Shown piece by piece: positions 8,301 to 8,770 of a stretch of DNA of 8,770 bases. Both the position numbers and the translations under genes were made by a program. The stretch is from NCBI GenBank assembly GCA_030152585.1, contig JASLJC010000129.1, positions 1 through 8,770 of the forward strand. Reading direction: 5' to 3'. The DNA is from Savagea sp. Lineage in GTDB: Bacteria; Bacillota; Bacilli; Bacillales_A; Planococcaceae. Under the pieces are notes generated by a model. It made no database searches. It had not been told where the DNA came from and saw only the letters and a program-made list of their open reading frames with translations. Every line of letters begins with the position of its first letter. Position 1 is the first letter of the stretch.

Positions 8301-8491
8301 CGCAGCTCGTCATCAATACGTTAACGAAAGGAAAACAACCAGAACGTGATGGTTTCCGTATCCGACGTGAATCAGTGGAAAATGGTATTCCTTGTTTAAC
8401 ATCAATCGATACAGCTGAAGCGACATTACGCGTTATTGAATCGATGACATTTGAAACAGAAGCGATGCCGAAACAGGAGGATAATGCATAA
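5294..8491 (+). CDS. carB: CarB/PyrAB: carbamoyl phosphate synthetase large subunit
   Basis: This 1065-aa protein has the normal length. It makes carbamoyl phosphate from bicarbonate, ammonia and two ATP. The family's internal duplication is clear. The first synthetase half (about 1-400) opens with VIGSGPIVIGQAAEFDYAG, with ATP-grasp R169 in YPVIVRPAF and E298-V-N300 in EVNPR. An oligomerisation region (about 400-550) follows. The second half opens with VLGSGPIRIGQGVEFDYAT, with YPVLVRPSYVLGGR (702-715) and E832-V-N834. The C-terminal allosteric (MGS-like) domain from about 936 ends with KGKQPERDGFRIRRESVENG, very like the pyrimidine-inhibited Bacillus enzyme. No degeneration is visible, in contrast to CarA. 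Its ribosome binding site, a purine run at 5275-5286, lies inside carA, and the 8-base overlap implies coupled translation and balanced subunit amounts. Confidence 0.97.
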   Translation: MPKRTDIETILVIGSGPIVIGQAAEFDYAGTQACLSLKEEGYRVILINSNPATIMTDTEIADKVYIEPITLEFVSRIIRKERPDALLATLGGQTGLNMAIELEESGILKELDVEILGTKLDAIHQAEDRDLFRSLMNELGEPVPESDIIHNLDEAEAFVDQIGYPVIVRPAFTLGGTGGGICYDHDDLVEYVTSGLKYSPVNQCLLEKSIAGFKEIEYEVMRDASDNAIVVCNMENVDAVGIHTGDSIVTAPSQTMTDREYQMLRDVSLRIIRTLGIEGGCNVQMALDPHSFDYYIIEVNPRVSRSSALASKATGYPIAKIAAKIAVGLTLDEMMNPVTETTYACFEPALDYVVTKIPRWPFDKFESAKRNLGTQMKATGEVMAIGRTFEESILKAVRSLETGQYHLALDGGETMTDEWIEQRIRRAGDERLFFIGEALRRGVDIETLHEWSMIDRYFLRKFENIVKYEEVLRDNKENLDVLYEAKRLGFADKTIAQLWDMKERDIYYLRKEKGMLPVYKKVDTCAGEFVSETPYFYGTYEQENESIRTERESIMVLGSGPIRIGQGVEFDYATVHSVWAIQEAGYEAIIVNNNPETVSTDFSISDKLYFEPLTVEDVMHIIEVEQPKGVVVQFGGQTAINLADELEARGVHIIGTSLEDIDRAESRDKFEAALREIGIPQPLGKTAMSVDRAVEIATEIGYPVLVRPSYVLGGRAMEIVYTEEELLHYMEHAVKASPEHPVLIDRYLTGTEIEVDAICDGENVLIPGIMEHIERAGVHSGDSIAVYPPQNLSASMIDTIADYTTRLALGLNIRGLLNIQFVISEGQVYVIEVNPRSSRTVPFLSKITNIPMANVATKAILGQSIVEQGYPTGLAVAPKGVYVKVPVFSFAKLRRVDITLGPEMKSTGEVMGKDQTVEKALYKGLVASGMEIKEYGSVLMTVSDKDKTETIGLAKRFKNIGYHILATEGTAEVLQEEGIDVEVVNKIGSAGPDLLDVIQNGEAQLVINTLTKGKQPERDGFRIRRESVENGIPCLTSIDTAEATLRVIESMTFETEAMPKQEDNA

Positions 8492-8770
8492 TGATGAAAG
8501 ATCGTATGGAAGTCGTCACGCATCGTGAAATTGCACGGTCAATTTATGAACTGACATTACGTGGTGAATTGGCAGGGGAAGTAACTTCTCCTGGCCAGTT
8601 CGTCCATATTCGTGTAACCGATTCGATGGATCCATTATTACGTCGTCCGATTTCAATAGCTAAACTTGATCGAGAAGCAAAAGAGATTACTATTTTATAT
8701 CGCGCAGACGGTCATGGAACGAATCTCTTAGCGAAACGTCAAGAAGGCGAAACGATAGACGTATTAGGAC
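8491..8770 (+). CDS. pyrK: PyrK: dihydroorotate dehydrogenase electron transfer subunit (N-terminal part, runs off window)
   Basis: Ninety-three codons are present before the right edge; the family is about 255 aa. The visible part is the ferredoxin-reductase-like FAD-binding barrel: SPGQFVHI (33-40), LLRRPISIA (49-57) with the RRPIS flavin motif, and ILYRADGHGT (68-77), all matching Bacillus PyrK. In the family the protein carries FAD and, in its unseen C-terminal part, a [2Fe-2S] cluster, and passes electrons from PyrD to NAD+. AGGAGG (8475-8480) lies 10 bases before the ATG at 8491, which overlaps the carB stop as TAATG. A second ATG at 8494 is possible but less well spaced. pyrD is expected next, outside the window. 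Confidence 0.93.
   Translation, partial: MMKDRMEVVTHREIARSIYELTLRGELAGEVTSPGQFVHIRVTDSMDPLLRRPISIAKLDREAKEITILYRADGHGTNLLAKRQEGETIDVLG

Overview
The window is a nearly complete run of the de novo pyrimidine (UMP) biosynthesis operon of a Gram-positive, low-G+C bacterium, most likely a member of Bacillales. The reasons are the gene order pyrR-pyrP-pyrB-pyrC-pyrAA(carA)-pyrAB(carB)-pyrK, which is that of Bacillus subtilis; strong GGAGG-type ribosome binding sites; AT-rich codon use; and PyrR-type transcription attenuation. I cannot name the genus from sequence alone. Every gene is on the + strand, and no mobile element, tRNA, rRNA or CRISPR array is visible.

Layout: positions 1-36 hold a 12-bp hairpin plus T-run, the end of the operon leader attenuator. 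pyrR (57-593) encodes the UMP/PRPP-sensing RNA-binding regulator, and pyrP (612-1910) a uracil permease. Positions 1911-2048 hold a complete PyrR attenuator, for which I could pair all three alternative structures by eye. Then pyrB (2049-2930), pyrC (2930-4207), carA (4207-5301) and carB (5294-8491) follow with 1- or 8-base overlaps. pyrK starts at 8491 and runs off the right edge. No gene-free stretch exceeds 140 bases.

Together the enzymes make carbamoyl phosphate (CarA/CarB), join it to aspartate (PyrB) and cyclise the product to dihydroorotate (PyrC). PyrK is the electron-transfer partner of the dihydroorotate dehydrogenase PyrD, which is expected just downstream. PyrP imports uracil, and PyrR shuts down transcription when UMP is plentiful.

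The main surprise is in carA. It is full length and in frame, but the glutaminase nucleophile cysteine (normally G-I-C-L-G-H-Q) is a glycine (Gly249). Further normally conserved glutaminase-pocket residues are also changed: QNHGY reads QLHGY, FGHRG reads HGQYG, and HPEAS reads HPEGS. CarB shows no parallel decay. The operon's carbamoyl phosphate synthetase therefore looks like a glutaminase-dead, presumably ammonia-dependent enzyme, or one that borrows a glutaminase subunit from elsewhere. A second point is that the pyrR-pyrP junction is only 18 bases and lacks the attenuator that B. subtilis has there.
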